A stretch of 64,000 nucleotides of DNA. Origin: a bacterium. Lineage in GTDB: Bacteria > Zixibacteria > MSB-5A5 > WJJR01. A program made the translations under genes and the position numbers. The notes below the pieces were generated by a model. The model worked only from the letters and a program-made list of their open reading frames with translations, made no database searches and was not told the origin of the DNA. Positions 53,060 to 61,900 of the stretch are shown here, one piece after another (the first letter of the stretch is position 1; each line of letters starts with the position of its first letter). The stretch spans positions 62,001-126,000 of the forward strand of contig JAKAKI010000072.1 in NCBI GenBank assembly GCA_021813505.1. Direction: 5' to 3'.

Positions 53060-53731
53060 TTGACGCGCTCACTCTTCAGGGACAGCCGCCGACCCTATTT
53101 CTGGGCGGAGCGGAAATTGCTGCACATGGGGTTTGGGCCGACGGAGATCGCGGTCTATTGCGTCTTGGCAGACTGTGTCAATAGTGCGGGCCATTGCTGG
53201 CCTACCTATCAGACAGTCGCGGGGAGGTTGGGGATCTGTCGCCGGACGGCGATGCGGGCGGTGCAGCGGCTCTGTGTGGGCCATGCGATCAGGAAGAGCC
53301 GTGTGATCGATCCGAAACGGGGCAATCAGGCCAACCTTTACGAGTTATTCGATCTGTCGGGATCTGGGGCGGAGGTTTGCCAGACCAGCCCCCCTGGTGA
53401 CAGCCCAGACACTACCCTGGTGACACCGGTGTCACCACCCTGGTGCCAAAAAGTACCCACGAACAAGGAACCAGTGAACAAGGATAAAGAATGCAATCCC
53501 GATTTGGTTTCTGCGGAAGCGGTTGGTTCAAGAAGCGAAGGGGTGGCTCTCAACGACGCCGAGTTGCGCCGCCAGATGCGAGCGGGGAACTCGCTTGGTC
53601 GCAAGATCTTTCAAGAGTTGGTCGGCCCGTTTCCGCCGGATGGTCAAACCCGCCGCCTGATTTACGACGGCCTTGCAAAGGATGAGAACGATGCCCGGGA
53701 CATCATCGCCGCCTGTACTGAACGCGCCTGA
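53060..53731 (+). CDS. Replication initiator with HTH and internal repeats, island 2
   Basis: 223 residues from TTG 53060, with GGAGGG 6 nt before; the ORF-track start 53 codons earlier gives an unlikely N-terminus. The N-terminal winged helix, 'LLHMGFGPTEIAVYCVLADCVNSAG' ... 'TYQTVAGRLGICRRTAMRAVQRL', matches phage/plasmid initiators with an HTH_36-type domain. A Ser/Pro/Thr linker follows whose DNA carries TGGTGACA repeats (separate entry), then a helical C-terminus ('GRKIFQELVGPFPPDGQTRR'). Same gene order initiator-dnaB as island 1, with a different family member. Confidence 0.72.
   Translation: MTRSLFRDSRRPYFWAERKLLHMGFGPTEIAVYCVLADCVNSAGHCWPTYQTVAGRLGICRRTAMRAVQRLCVGHAIRKSRVIDPKRGNQANLYELFDLSGSGAEVCQTSPPGDSPDTTLVTPVSPPWCQKVPTNKEPVNKDKECNPDLVSAEAVGSRSEGVALNDAELRRQMRAGNSLGRKIFQELVGPFPPDGQTRRLIYDGLAKDENDARDIIAACTERA
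53393..53448. repeat. Iterons inside the island 2 initiator gene, candidate origin 2
   Basis: CCTGGTGACA starts at 53393 and 53416, and CCTGGTGCCA at 53439, 23 bp apart. The middle one is part of the perfect 20-bp palindrome TGGTGACACCGGTGTCACCA (53418-53437). They encode only the linker of the initiator. Same placement as the island 1 iterons but unrelated sequence. Confidence 0.65.
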
Positions 53732-55022
53732 CGCCGAACGATCGGTGTTGGGGATGATCCTGCTGGATCCGTCCTGTCTGTATGAGGTGGCCGACAGACT
53801 CACCGAGGCCAGCTTCTCAACCCCCGGCTACCGGGCGGTCTGGCGAGCGGTCGCCTCCCTGTTACGGGAACAGACCAGGATCAGTCTTGAGACGGTATTC
53901 GAGCGCATCCAGATCCACCGCGATGATAACCGCGTCACGCCTGCCGATCTGATCGACATCATCTCCGATGTTTACAGCGCCGCCCATCTCGGCGCCCACA
54001 GCGCCCTTTTGCTGCGCTACCAACAACGGCGGATGCTGCGTGATCTTCACAGACGCATCGACGAGGGTTTGCAGACAAATCCCGAAGAACTGCTGGATCA
54101 AGTTGAGATAGCACTGGCGGACATTCGCGCAGTTGGCACTCAGGAAACAGACGGCATTGAACAACAGGTGCAGGCGACCATAGCCGCCGACATCGCCGTT
54201 TCCGAAGGCAAGATCCCCGCCTATCGGTGGCCGATCCGTGAGCTAACCCGGGCCACCAAGGGCATCCAGCCGGGCAGGTTCTATCTCATCATTGCCCTTT
54301 ACAAGACGGGCAAGTCCAAGCTGGTGGCAACGACGCTGACAGATCTCGTTGTCAACCAGCAGGTTCCCTGCCTGTTCTTCAGCATGGAGATGCGGCCCCG
54401 GCAAGTGCTCCATTGGATGGCGGGGCAGGCTCTGCGCATCGACACTCTCCAGTACGACACACCCGACTTGTCCCGCAAGGATATGCAGGCCACCCACGAC
54501 TGGCTGGTGCGGGAGATTGCTTCGAAGAAACTGCTCTTCATCAACGACCGCTCGCGCCATACACCCGAATCCATCTGTGGAGAGATGAGGCGCTCGAAGC
54601 TCCGCTACGGCATCAAGGTCGCGTTCATCGACTTCCTCCAGAAGATTGATTGGGGACAGAAGGACATTGTCACGGAAATTGAGAAAGGCGTCAACCTCAT
54701 TGCTGCCACCGGTCGAGACTTGGGAGTCGCCATCATCGGCCTGTCGCAGGCGCCCAAGGCCGCGGAATTCAAGGGTCCGAAGCAGAACCTGACTTTGGCC
54801 GATGTGAAGTCCTCGGGGGCATTGGCCGAGGCCGCGGATTGCGCCATTGCCATTACCGATCCGGACCGCCATAAAGAAACCGAAGATGGGATCAAGAAAC
54901 TGCGGTTCCTCGTTGAGGGCCGCGACATCCGCAGCCGGATCCTGGAGATCCGGGCCGATTTGCGCTACGGGTTCTTCAACTGCATCACCCCTGAGGCACC
55001 AACCGCGGTTCGGCAGCCATAG
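53691..55022 (+). CDS. dnaB: Replicative helicase DnaB-like protein, island 2
   Basis: 443 residues from ATG 53691 (AAGGATGAG upstream), overlapping the initiator end by 41 nt. The DnaB N-terminal domain ('PDAERSVLGMILLDPSCLYEVAD') and RecA-like motor are present, with 'CLFFSMEMRPRQVLHWMAGQ', Walker B 'VAFIDFLQKI' and 'GLSQAPKAAEF'. The P-loop reads ALYKTGKSK, with Ala in place of the first Gly. Shorter and much diverged from the island 1 DnaB, so it is not a duplicate but an alternative helicase. Confidence 0.85.
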   Translation: MPGTSSPPVLNAPDAERSVLGMILLDPSCLYEVADRLTEASFSTPGYRAVWRAVASLLREQTRISLETVFERIQIHRDDNRVTPADLIDIISDVYSAAHLGAHSALLLRYQQRRMLRDLHRRIDEGLQTNPEELLDQVEIALADIRAVGTQETDGIEQQVQATIAADIAVSEGKIPAYRWPIRELTRATKGIQPGRFYLIIALYKTGKSKLVATTLTDLVVNQQVPCLFFSMEMRPRQVLHWMAGQALRIDTLQYDTPDLSRKDMQATHDWLVREIASKKLLFINDRSRHTPESICGEMRRSKLRYGIKVAFIDFLQKIDWGQKDIVTEIEKGVNLIAATGRDLGVAIIGLSQAPKAAEFKGPKQNLTLADVKSSGALAEAADCAIAITDPDRHKETEDGIKKLRFLVEGRDIRSRILEIRADLRYGFFNCITPEAPTAVRQP

Positions 55023-55062
55023 CCGACGCTGCTGTCGAGGAAATCCGCTCATGGGAGGAAAT

Positions 55063-56313
55063 ATGTTAGCGATCGAACAGGTTCCTATCAACCTACTCAA
55101 CCCAAACGCAGCCAATCCCCGGCTGAACGATGCCGCCGTCGACGCGGTTGCCCGCTCGATCCAGGCCTATGGTTTCAACAACCCCATCATCTGCGACGAG
55201 AGTCTCAACATCGCGGCTGGCCACACGCGGATGAAGGCGGCCAAGAAGCTCGGAATGGAGAGGGTGCCCGTCATTCGCGTCCCGGGCCTGGTCGGATCCA
55301 AGTTCACCGGCTTTGCGATCGCCGACAACAAGACAGCCGAGATCGCCGAGTGGGACAAGGACCTCCTGGCCCAGCTCGTTTCGGAATTGAACCTCGAGGT
55401 GGACTTTGACCTCGGCTCTCTCGGTTTCGACGACAAGGAGCTAACGGATATCCTTGATTGGAACGTCGAGGACGAGACCGACAAGGAAGACGACGCGCCG
55501 CCACTCCCCGAGACGCCAGTCACTCAACCTGGTGATCTGTACAACCTCGGGGATCACCGGTTGCTGTGTGGTGACGCCACCTGCTCTGAGGATGTGCGTC
55601 GACTCGTTGAGGGTGAGAAGATCGACTGCGTCCTCACGGATCCACCCTACGGTGTCTCGTTTGAAGGGCGTGGCGAGCGCAGCAAGCAATTCGGACCGAT
55701 CCGCAATGACGATCTGACACCGGAGGCCTTGGAGACATTCTTGCGACGAGCCCTGAGCAACGCGGCGTCCGTGTGCCGGTCCGGGGCGACGGCGTATGTC
55801 TTCCACGCCTTGGGAATTGCCGGCGTGCGCATAGCGTTCGAGAAAGCATTCTTGGCATCGGGGTTCCATTTGTCGGCGACCCTGATTTGGCGGAAACCGT
55901 CCTCGACGCTTGGTTGGGGCGACTATCGCCACGCGGCCGAGCCCATGCTGTACGGCTGGATCGGCGAGGGGCACCGCCGCATCAAGGACCGCACCCAGTC
56001 GACTGTTTGGGAGATTGCGCGTGATGCCAACCTACTCCACCTAACGCAAAAACCAACCTGCCTCATCTCGCGGGCCCTGCGCAATTCCACGATCCGGGGC
56101 GAGCGCGTTCTCGACCTCTTTGTGGGCTCGGGCACGACGATGATTGCCTGCGAGCAACTCGGCCGAATCTGCTGTGCCATGGAGATCGAACCGAAATACT
56201 GTGACGTCGTGGTCACCAGGTGGGAGCAGTACACCGGGAAGAAGGCACAGCGCCTTCCGTCTGCCGTTGCTCCCGTCCCTGAGGAGGTGACGGAAGACCA
56301 TGCCCCAGCGTGA
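55063..56313 (+). CDS. ParB-N/DNA adenine methyltransferase fusion
   Basis: 416 residues from ATG 55063 with GGGAGGAA upstream (an alternative ATG at 55051 overlaps that site). Residues 1-130 are ParB-N: 'NAANPRLNDAAVDAVARSIQ', 'YGFNNPIICDE' and 'AGHTRMKAAKKLGMERVPV'. The rest is a beta-class N6-adenine or N4-cytosine methyltransferase with DPPY motif ('DCVLTDPPYGVSF') before the SAM motif ('VLDLFVGSGTTMIACEQLG'). Such fusions are common in phages. It replaces the separate ParB-like and Dam genes of island 1. Confidence 0.9.
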   Translation: MLAIEQVPINLLNPNAANPRLNDAAVDAVARSIQAYGFNNPIICDESLNIAAGHTRMKAAKKLGMERVPVIRVPGLVGSKFTGFAIADNKTAEIAEWDKDLLAQLVSELNLEVDFDLGSLGFDDKELTDILDWNVEDETDKEDDAPPLPETPVTQPGDLYNLGDHRLLCGDATCSEDVRRLVEGEKIDCVLTDPPYGVSFEGRGERSKQFGPIRNDDLTPEALETFLRRALSNAASVCRSGATAYVFHALGIAGVRIAFEKAFLASGFHLSATLIWRKPSSTLGWGDYRHAAEPMLYGWIGEGHRRIKDRTQSTVWEIARDANLLHLTQKPTCLISRALRNSTIRGERVLDLFVGSGTTMIACEQLGRICCAMEIEPKYCDVVVTRWEQYTGKKAQRLPSAVAPVPEEVTEDHAPA

Positions 56314-56812
56314 CGATCAAGCCGTTGAGAAAGATCACGTACGGAAAGCATTCGAGATTTACGCTTCTCAAGGAAACGGCCGGTCCTACGAAAAGGTCGC
56401 CGCAGTACTCAACGTCTCGGTGGCCAGCGTCAAGCTATGGGGCAGGACCTACGGGTGGCGGCGCCGGGTACAGGAACGCGAACTGGAGACTGCTCGCCAG
56501 ATCGCCGATCGTACTCTCCAAACCGCCATGACCGACCAGGAGCGGTATCACAAGATCGTCCGCATGGCGGTCACCAAGCTGGCCAAGGCCATTGCCGAGG
56601 ACCGGGTCAAGCTCCAAGCGGCCGATTTGGACCGTCTCATCCGGCTGGAGGACTACCTCAATCACTCGCGTGAGGGCGGGCTCATCAACGGGGTGCCGAC
56701 CGCCGAGAAGTTCTTGGATGTCTTCGAGCACCTTTGCACGGCCGACCAGGACGCGATCATTCGCCGCCTTCAAGAGTTGGACGAAGACGGAACGGCCCCC
56801 GGGAACGGATAG
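56300..56812 (+). CDS. TerS-like HTH protein, island 2
   Basis: 170 residues, overlapping the methyltransferase gene by 14 nt. The HTH 'GRSYEKVAAVLNVSVASVKLWGRTYGWRRRVQERELETARQ' is clearly homologous to 10009-10524; the C-terminus is different. There is no large terminase subunit in this island. Its next neighbour is the phased TATACC array, so binding there is possible. Confidence 0.7.
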   Translation: MPQRDDQAVEKDHVRKAFEIYASQGNGRSYEKVAAVLNVSVASVKLWGRTYGWRRRVQERELETARQIADRTLQTAMTDQERYHKIVRMAVTKLAKAIAEDRVKLQAADLDRLIRLEDYLNHSREGGLINGVPTAEKFLDVFEHLCTADQDAIIRRLQELDEDGTAPGNG

Positions 56813-56830
56813 ACCGAAAGCCGGCAAAAG

Positions 56831-57029
56831 TATACCAAAATAGACCAAGACTATACCGAAAGTAGCCCCGAATTATACTTTCATTATACCATGGTATAGT
56901 CCTGCCCTCTTCCCCCTAACTGGCGGTGGCTCAAATTCTTACGGACAAAATCCTCGTCCCGAAAGGGCGAAAATTATACCAAAAGGCCAGAAATCCCCAA
57001 AACAGCCCGAAAAAGTATAATTTGGTATA
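56831..57029. repeat. Phased TATACC array, island 2
   Basis: TATACCAAAA at 56831, TAGACCAAGA at 56841 and TATACCGAAA at 56852 are 10-11 bp apart. TATACCATGGTATA (56885-56898) is a perfect palindrome. TATACCAAAA recurs at 56975 and its complement at 57020-57029. The stretch is AT-rich and gene-free, about 50 bp before the 36-bp motif. It corresponds in position to the GACAA array of island 1 but uses another word. Confidence 0.7.
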
Positions 57030-57077
57030 GTCCGGGCGCCAAAAGCGGCAAAACGGCCCCAAACGGTCTAATTTGGG

Positions 57078-57113
57078 CTAAGCCGTTGTGCCACATCGGA
57101 TAACAGGCATTAT
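57078..57113. other. Conserved 36-bp motif, island 2
   Basis: CTAAGCCGTTGTGCCACATC then GGATAACAGGCATTAT; 34/36 identical to 17073-17108. The core CCGTTGTGCCACATCGG is an imperfect palindrome. It separates the replication module from the cargo in both islands. The following 57114-57379 shows no gene and should hold the cargo promoter. Confidence 0.6.
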
Positions 57114-57379
57114 ATGATATAGTTAATTGTACACTATTTGATCGTATTCAACCTCCCTTTGGGTCTGCTGGACCTTCTCCCAAGATGTCATCTAAGCGAA
57201 GCCTTGTCCTCTGGTTAGGTTAGGACAGCGAGATGTTGACGAGCTGGGAGACCACGGCCGTCGGATGGTGCCACTGGATTGTGTCCTCTCGTGAGGGTTG
57301 AAATTGGCTTCGCCTTAGAGTAACTTCCCCAAACCAGCGCACCTTCATGCGCTTATTGTTCGTCCTTCGATGAGGAGTA

Positions 57380-57892
57380 ATGATGCCAACACCGGTTTCT
57401 CTAAGCGATCAACTCGCCGACGCAGAACGCAATCTCGATAGATTGCTCGAGTGGGTAAGTCGGTACGACAGCAAGTCCATGGTTCTGATTGGGGTGGAGA
57501 CAGGGATGGTCGGCGTCATGGCCTCCTTCGCCAGGCCGATCTCGGCGTGGACATGCGCAATGATCTGGACGGTCTCCATAGCACTGGGTGCACTCCTTGC
57601 AGGCATCGCCCTCCTGTACATCGGGGGTATCCCCCGAACCAGGAGCCGAAATGCATCCTTGTATTACTTTGGTTCGATCGCCGCACGCGAATTTCGCGAC
57701 TTCGAACGGTCGTTTGTCAGTCAAAGCGCGGAGGAACGCCTCGGGGATCTTCTGTCTCAGTGTCATCGGAATTCGGCAATACTGAATCGGAAATTCAACT
57801 GCCTCAAGTGGTCAAATCGCTTGTTGCTGGCGGCAGCCATACCTTGGGCTATCAGCGTTTACTTGTTCAGATCGGCACCGGCACTTCCATGA
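57380..57892 (+). CDS. Pycsar-type transmembrane effector
   Basis: 170 residues, GGAG upstream. The front 'AERNLDRLLEWVSRYDSKSMVLIGVETGMVGV' matches the conserved '...W....D.K......' start of PycTM membrane effectors. Helices at about 32-50, 58-82 and 145-165 surround a cytoplasmic segment with 'RKFNCLKWSNRLLLAAAIPW'. In Pycsar the effector responds to a cyclic pyrimidine nucleotide made during infection and damages the membrane. The ATG of the cyclase overlaps its stop (ATGA), the usual effector-cyclase pairing, here with the effector first. Confidence 0.75.
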   Translation: MMPTPVSLSDQLADAERNLDRLLEWVSRYDSKSMVLIGVETGMVGVMASFARPISAWTCAMIWTVSIALGALLAGIALLYIGGIPRTRSRNASLYYFGSIAAREFRDFERSFVSQSAEERLGDLLSQCHRNSAILNRKFNCLKWSNRLLLAAAIPWAISVYLFRSAPALP

Positions 57893-58602
57893 GTATCTCA
57901 GACGACCTGATCGTCGACGTCGCAAAGATCCTGAGCCAGAAGTGGGATCACGCTGACGGCCGTGTCGTGCCTTCAAATACGGACCTGCCACTTACAGGGG
58001 GATCGAGAAGACTCGATGCGACGATTCTCTACTCCGACCTTGCTCAATCGTCCACCCTGGTCACTGATTTCCAGCAACGGACAGCCGCCAAGGTCGTAAG
58101 GTGTTTCTTGTCCTGCATGTGTAAGCTGATCACTTCTAATGGAGGCGAAGTGACGAGCTTCGACGGTGATCGTGTGATGGGGGTCTTTGTGGGTGATTCC
58201 AAGAACACATCGGCAACGACCTGCGCTCTGCAGATGAACTATGCCGTCCTTGAGATCATCGGCCCCTGGGTTAAACGGCATTTCGACAGTGCCAAACAGA
58301 CGCCGTTCGAGATAGCTCATTGCGTAGGGGTCGACACTGGATCGGTCCTCGTGGTCAAGGCGGGGCAGAGGGGCTCAAACGACTTGGTGTGGATAGGAAG
58401 GCCCGCGAACCTCGCAGCCAAACTGAGCGATCTCCGTGAGTTGAATTATCACAGCTATATCACGCGGGACGTATTCTCAAGACTCCCCCATTCTGCCAAA
58501 TTCGGGGGGATACCGGAGAGGCTCATGTGGGAGGAAAGACGCTTCAGTTTCGCTGGTGAGTCGCTGACCGTCCACCGATCTAACTGGACTTGGAAGCCGT
58601 GA
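57889..58602 (+). CDS. Class III nucleotidyl cyclase of Pycsar type (PycC-like)
   Basis: 237 residues from ATG 57889; the 383-aa ORF-track version runs antisense-like through the effector frame. A single cyclase catalytic domain: 'DATILYSDLAQSSTL' (metal Asp50), 'VTSFDGDRVMGVF' (second metal Asp94), 'VGVDTGSVLVVKAGQRGSNDLVWIGRPANLAAKLS' with Asn174 and a Lys178 where many cyclases have Arg. Stand-alone cyclases of this form next to a PycTM protein make cCMP or cUMP on phage infection. Product specificity cannot be read from sequence alone. Its TGA overlaps the next GTG. Confidence 0.82.
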   Translation: MSISDDLIVDVAKILSQKWDHADGRVVPSNTDLPLTGGSRRLDATILYSDLAQSSTLVTDFQQRTAAKVVRCFLSCMCKLITSNGGEVTSFDGDRVMGVFVGDSKNTSATTCALQMNYAVLEIIGPWVKRHFDSAKQTPFEIAHCVGVDTGSVLVVKAGQRGSNDLVWIGRPANLAAKLSDLRELNYHSYITRDVFSRLPHSAKFGGIPERLMWEERRFSFAGESLTVHRSNWTWKP

Positions 58603-58841
58603 GTATCGCAATCTCAGGTTTGATCGCCTGGGCCTGGCAGATAGGAGCATGCGCTGTTGATCACTTTGCCCTCACTTCCCAACTCGCCGCACCATTCCTC
58701 ATCTGTGCACTGCTCTCCGTTGTCATGATCCGGAGCTGCCCGAGCGTGCGCCGAACCAAGCTGGCAACGCCGGTCTTCTGGTGTAGCCACAAGTTACGAC
58801 AGTGCATTGAAGGTTTCCTGTCGAGGTCGACGATCCGATGA
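58599..58841 (+). CDS. Small membrane protein coupled to the cyclase
   Basis: 80 residues from GTG 58599, overlapping the cyclase stop as GTGA. Hydrophobic segments 'IAISGLIAWAWQIGACAV' and 'LAAPFLICALLSVVMI' are followed by a basic Cys-containing tail. The 4-nt coupling and position suggest a third member of the Pycsar operon. No family recognised; it could also be an uninformative short ORF. Confidence 0.5.
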   Translation: MSIAISGLIAWAWQIGACAVDHFALTSQLAAPFLICALLSVVMIRSCPSVRRTKLATPVFWCSHKLRQCIEGFLSRSTIR

Positions 58842-58910
58842 GCATTATACCCTTAGATGTCGCCGGGCCGCCGCGAACATGGAATACCGCAAAATAACGG
58901 AGGACTGTTA

Positions 58911-61900
58911 ATGGCGGACCAAACCGTCGTTCTTGCTGACCTTGCGGGAAGCGCGTCGTCAGCGTCTCGCTTTTCGCACATCACGTCCTTGCTCGAGACA
59001 ATAGGCGCAAGTCACCAAGAGGCGCTCTTCACAGATACCTGGGGGGATGCCTTCATAGCCGTATTTGACTCAGCTGCCGATGCCGTCAATTACTCCCTCA
59101 ACCTACGTGATAGGTTGCGCTATTTCGATTGGCGCGCAGTTGGCCTTCGTCGGCCTCCACTCCTCCGATTAGCCGTGGGCACAGGCGAGACCAAATGGAA
59201 ACATGACGAGTTCCAGCACCGCACTGTTCCAGAAGGTGAGGTCTTGATAGAGATCTCCCGTATTGAACCGGTCGCTTTCCCAGGAGACATCTGGGTGACT
59301 GACACAGTCTATGACATTCTTAAGCATCAACACGACCAGTTCTTCTTTCGAGATCTCGGTGAGCATCAGTTGCCGAAGAACTACGGCATCCGACGCCTCT
59401 ATTGTGTCTACCGCTCGGCCGAACGCCCTGCTATCCACCAAGGGAGGCATGGACCCCTTCTTGATGAGCAGCATTATAGACGAGAGGATGCGCTCCTACG
59501 CTTCGCATTCCTCTGGTTGTTGCTTGACCAACTTCCGCGAGGAAGCTGGGGACGTTCCATCACCAACTGGATGAAAGAAGTCTGGCGCGGTATTCCCGCG
59601 CTTGTTCCCAATCCTATCATGGAAGACGAAGGCGGCTTCGAGACCACCATACTAAACGCAGAGCTTCTGTGTAGTATTCTAGGCCGAGATCGAATGCTGG
59701 CCGGTGTCGGGCGAACTGTGCTCGGATATCTGAATGATCGTTATGTCCAAGGAGGGGGATTTGGAACACTCAGCTATTCAAGGCAAGGCTATAGCGTCGA
59801 ACCGCACCCCCGCCACACCGCCCTGGCACTCTGGTTGTTAGGCTCGGTTCTGACTGACACAGTTGTCGGAACACCTGTCTTATCCGAAATGTTCATGGAC
59901 GGTGTCCATTGCCTGCTGTCAGACGAAGGCACTACACTAAGATCGTTTCAAAACGATAGAAATCCACTCCTCCTTTACCTTGTAACGTGGCAGGTTGTGA
60001 GGCAGTTACAGACAGGCAAGCTGGCCGCACTATTGGGCAGCGACCAATGCGCTCAAATTCTGCGATCGTGGGACCATTCCTCTCCCAGGTTGATGGCGAG
60101 GGCACTTGACATATCCTATGAGGGGTTACCTCGGAATCTGAAATCGGACAGAAGTACTATTCTTCCCATGACGATCCCCTATGGTCGTTACGTTCGAATG
60201 GAAAGCTACTCGCTCTTGTCTGCAGCAATGTTTGTTGACAACCGCATGCCGATTGAAGTCAAGCATCGTATCAGAGATGCGATTAACAAGGTTGTCGATG
60301 GCTACCTGAGGGAGTTCGGATCGCCGGAGCGGCGCCATACGACGGATCCCCTTCGGCCGCGGACGCGGGGTATAAGACCCTACGTAACTGATCTCAACGT
60401 GCTGCCATGTCCAGACCTGGGCAGTACGGCCATGTTGTTTCGGGTGCTTCGGACTCCGCACATAGTCAGCGCGTTATGGGAGTCACAGCCGCCATTCCAA
60501 TCGGAGATGGTTCGCTATTTCCTCGGTGAGGACCTTACGGAACTTTTTGACCGTTATCTGGCCAATCCGGAGCTTTACTCGTTGACACACGCAGGTACTC
60601 TTGCGGCAGTCCTTGCGGGAACTGACCGTAGACTTCTGGAGGGAATGACGGCATGTTGTAGTCGGTTTGCAGATGGACAGGTTCCGATTGATCTTACAGA
60701 TGACGATCTGAATGAAGTCACTTCTGAACGCAAAATTGAGGAAATTGTAGAGATCATCGTGGCGCAAGGCGGGGATGGGATCAGAACACAATTGGCAACA
60801 CATTCTCTCGCCAGGCTCCTTCTGGATCGGCTAAGGCCTGGTCGCTACGTGCGTGAGAGCCTAACACCGAGGGGTGTGGAGAGTGTAGCCTCGGCGACCT
60901 TGAAGGTATATCGCGACCGAGCATTTGCCGAGAGATACGACAGAGTTTGGGGAAAGGCAGCTGACCAATCAATCATCGCACCGTTCGCCGCTTCTCTGAA
61001 GCAAGGCTCGTCTGTGCTTGATGTGGGGAGCGGACCAGGTCAATATGCGGCTGAGTTCATTAGGAAGAAGTACAGGGTGACTCTCATAGATGGCTCAGAG
61101 GCATTTCTTCAGATTGCCCGTGAGCGAGTATCTCGAACTGGTCAGGCCGAAATTGACTGTATCCAGTGCAACGTGATTGAGCTTGAGGAGCGTGCCGCTG
61201 TGGCCGGACGCCATCCCTTCGATGCCATATGGTGTTCAGGTCTCTTTGCGCACATTCCCCGGGATGGTCAGATGGGTCTACTTGACTGGTTCAGTCGGCT
61301 GCTGTCCCCAGGAGGCCTCTTGTTCGTGAACATAATGATCGACAATCCGCGGCTATTCGCTCGGGATGGTCGCTACTATACGTATTTCGCTTCAGCCAAT
61401 GAATTCGAAGCTCTGCTTGCCGAGAGTGGTTTCACCGTGGAGCAAACTCTCATTAAGACGGTACGGGGAAATACCTACGGAGAACCTCTTTTGGAAACAG
61501 TATGGGCGAATTTCTACGCACGAAGATCGATAGCTGCAGACGCGGAAGACGTGGGAAGTATGGCACGGAAGTTGACCTCTCTAGCATATCAACGATCTGT
61601 TCTGGATTTCGAAGAGATTCATCAAGGCGTTCAACGTGAAGGCAAGAAGGACGAGATCAACGAGGGCAGGGGGGAATCACGCCTGAGAAAAATCGAAAGA
61701 GAGCTCGACAAGATGCATGATCTACTTGGAGAGTGCGCACCAGCGAGTGTTCTGGACGTGGGGTGCGGCCCTGGTGATTACTCAATACAGATGGCGCGCC
61801 GAGGGTGGGAGGTTGTCGGCGTCGACATCTCTGATGCTATGATCGGCTCCGCTCGAAGGGGTTGTCCACCTGAGCTGGTGGAGCGGGTAGCCTTCCTTGT

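Noticed and set aside
54243-55115. 290-aa minus-strand ORF opposite the island 2 DnaB
   Set aside because: Shadow ORF; the opposite strand has clear DnaB motifs.
57451-57888. N-terminal extension of the cyclase ORF
   Set aside because: It overlaps the effector gene in another frame; the ATG at 57889 with ATGA overlap fits the family length.
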